From Deltaproteobacteria bacterium (lineage in GTDB: Bacteria > Desulfobacterota > Desulfobacteria > Desulfobacterales > JAFDDL01), in the NCBI GenBank assembly GCA_019310865.1, contig JAFDDL010000130.1, positions 1-13,781 on the forward strand: 13,781 bases of DNA. The letters run 5' to 3'. Every line of letters starts with the position of its first letter. The first letter of the stretch is position 1. This document shows, one piece after another, positions 13,396 to 13,781 of this stretch. A model generated the notes under the pieces. It saw nothing but the letters and a program-made list of their open reading frames with translations, made no database searches and was not told the DNA's origin. Position numbers and translations under genes: made by a program.

Positions 13396-13781
13396 GCAGG
13401 CTTCGCCGGAAAATTTAAAACGCCAAGGCCACCGGCGCACGGCTATATGGGCAACGGGTTGCCCCGGATGTCGTGTAAACTTGGCGGGAAACATGTCCGG
13501 TGATGATGAGCCGGCGGCGATACATCCGGTTGAGATTATCGCCTCATCTCTGGTATAATGTGGCTTTCCGCGACCCTATATGTGAAGAGATGGCCCGTAG
13601 GTTATCGAAAATGTGAGACGAATTACGACGCCATGCTGTCGTGATTCTTTGCACCCGGCACTCCGGGGAAAAATCCTTAACCGCCGCCAAATTCGACATA
13701 CTTTTCGGAGCTAAAACTATCTTTTTCTTAAACCGCCCTTTTTGCCCCCAAAAACATCGAGCTAAGCCTCAAAAACAGGCC
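13396..13781. other. Intergenic region rich in inverted repeats, candidate structured RNA
   Basis: No convincing gene is seen in this 386-bp end segment. CGCCAAG (13421-13427) pairs with CTTGGCG (13480-13486) and encloses the 16-bp palindrome GGGCAACGGGTTGCCC (13449-13464). GGCGATA (13516-13522) pairs with TATCGCC (13537-13543), extended by GATGA/TCATC. CATCTCT (13545-13551) pairs with AGAGATG (13586-13592), competing with the previous stem. GAATTACGAC (13620-13629) pairs with GTCGTGATTC (13638-13647) with one G-T. CCCGG/CCGGG (13654-13667) follows. Some 7-bp pairs are expected by chance, but the local density is high. It could be the start of an intron, a leader RNA or a mobile-element end; the class is not recognised. 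Confidence 0.4.
13530..13559 (+). promoter_or_regulatory. Consensus-like promoter pointing out of the window
   Basis: TTGAGA (13530-13535), 18 bp, then a perfect TATAAT (13554-13559) preceded by TGG, the extended -10 form. Transcription would begin near 13566 and run to the right edge through the hairpins at 13620-13667. No start codon with a good ribosome site follows in the window. Confidence 0.45.

Noticed and set aside
13506..13616. ATG-started frame of 36 codons (MSRRRYIRLR...) that continues open to the window edge after one TGA
   Set aside because: No Shine-Dalgarno, no recognised motif, a stop in the middle, and the minus strand is also open for a similar length, so openness is not informative here.
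13654..13667. CCCGG/CCGGG stem as an intrinsic terminator
   Set aside because: It is followed by GAAAAATCC and not by a T-run.

Overview
The window reads as a chromosomal segment of an anaerobic, probably sulfate-reducing Desulfobacterota (a Desulfobacterales-like 'deltaproteobacterium'). This is inference from gene content: an acyl-CoA dehydrogenase beside an EtfB/EtfA pair whose EtfA carries two [4Fe-4S] motifs, an XRE-cupin regulator, and a typical accessory load of DUF4143 ATPases and a UPF0175/PIN toxin-antitoxin pair. No rRNA, tRNA, CRISPR array or complete insertion sequence was seen.

Layout. Positions 1-70 form a long imperfect hairpin (MITE/REP-like element or terminator). A metabolic block follows on the + strand: an aspartate-carbamoyltransferase-like enzyme (164-1246), an XRE-cupin regulator (1322-2017), an acyl-CoA dehydrogenase (2092-3246), EtfB (3283-4071) and ferredoxin-fused EtfA (4125-5348). 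A degenerate 7-bp tandem repeat and a good sigma-70 promoter with a palindromic operator lead into a TetR regulator (5578-6189). An arginine:glycine-type amidinotransferase (6230-7366) lies 40 bp downstream. Directly behind it is the decayed C-terminal end of a ureohydrolase (agmatinase/arginase family), and then a ROK sugar kinase (7615-8505).

The right half looks accessory. It holds a DUF4143 ATPase that appears to lack its Walker A loop (8570-9850), a 13-codon remnant of another gene start (9893-9929), a convergent EamA transporter (10766-9930) and a second DUF4143 ATPase with an intact P-loop (12149-10812). Next come 444 bp without an intact gene but with two hairpins and a gene fragment, then a RHH/UPF0175 antitoxin plus PIN toxin operon (12594-13395). 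The last 386 bp have no convincing gene; they contain several nested inverted repeats and a consensus-like promoter pointing out of the window.

How the genes may work together. The dehydrogenase and the Fd-type Etf match the gene order of the electron-bifurcating caffeyl-CoA reductase CarCDE, so a CoA-ester dehydrogenase/reductase coupled to ferredoxin and NAD is the best guess, with the XRE-cupin protein as a possible regulator. The TetR protein probably controls itself and the amidinotransferase. The amidinotransferase and the ureohydrolase remnant suggest guanidino-compound metabolism that was once more complete here.
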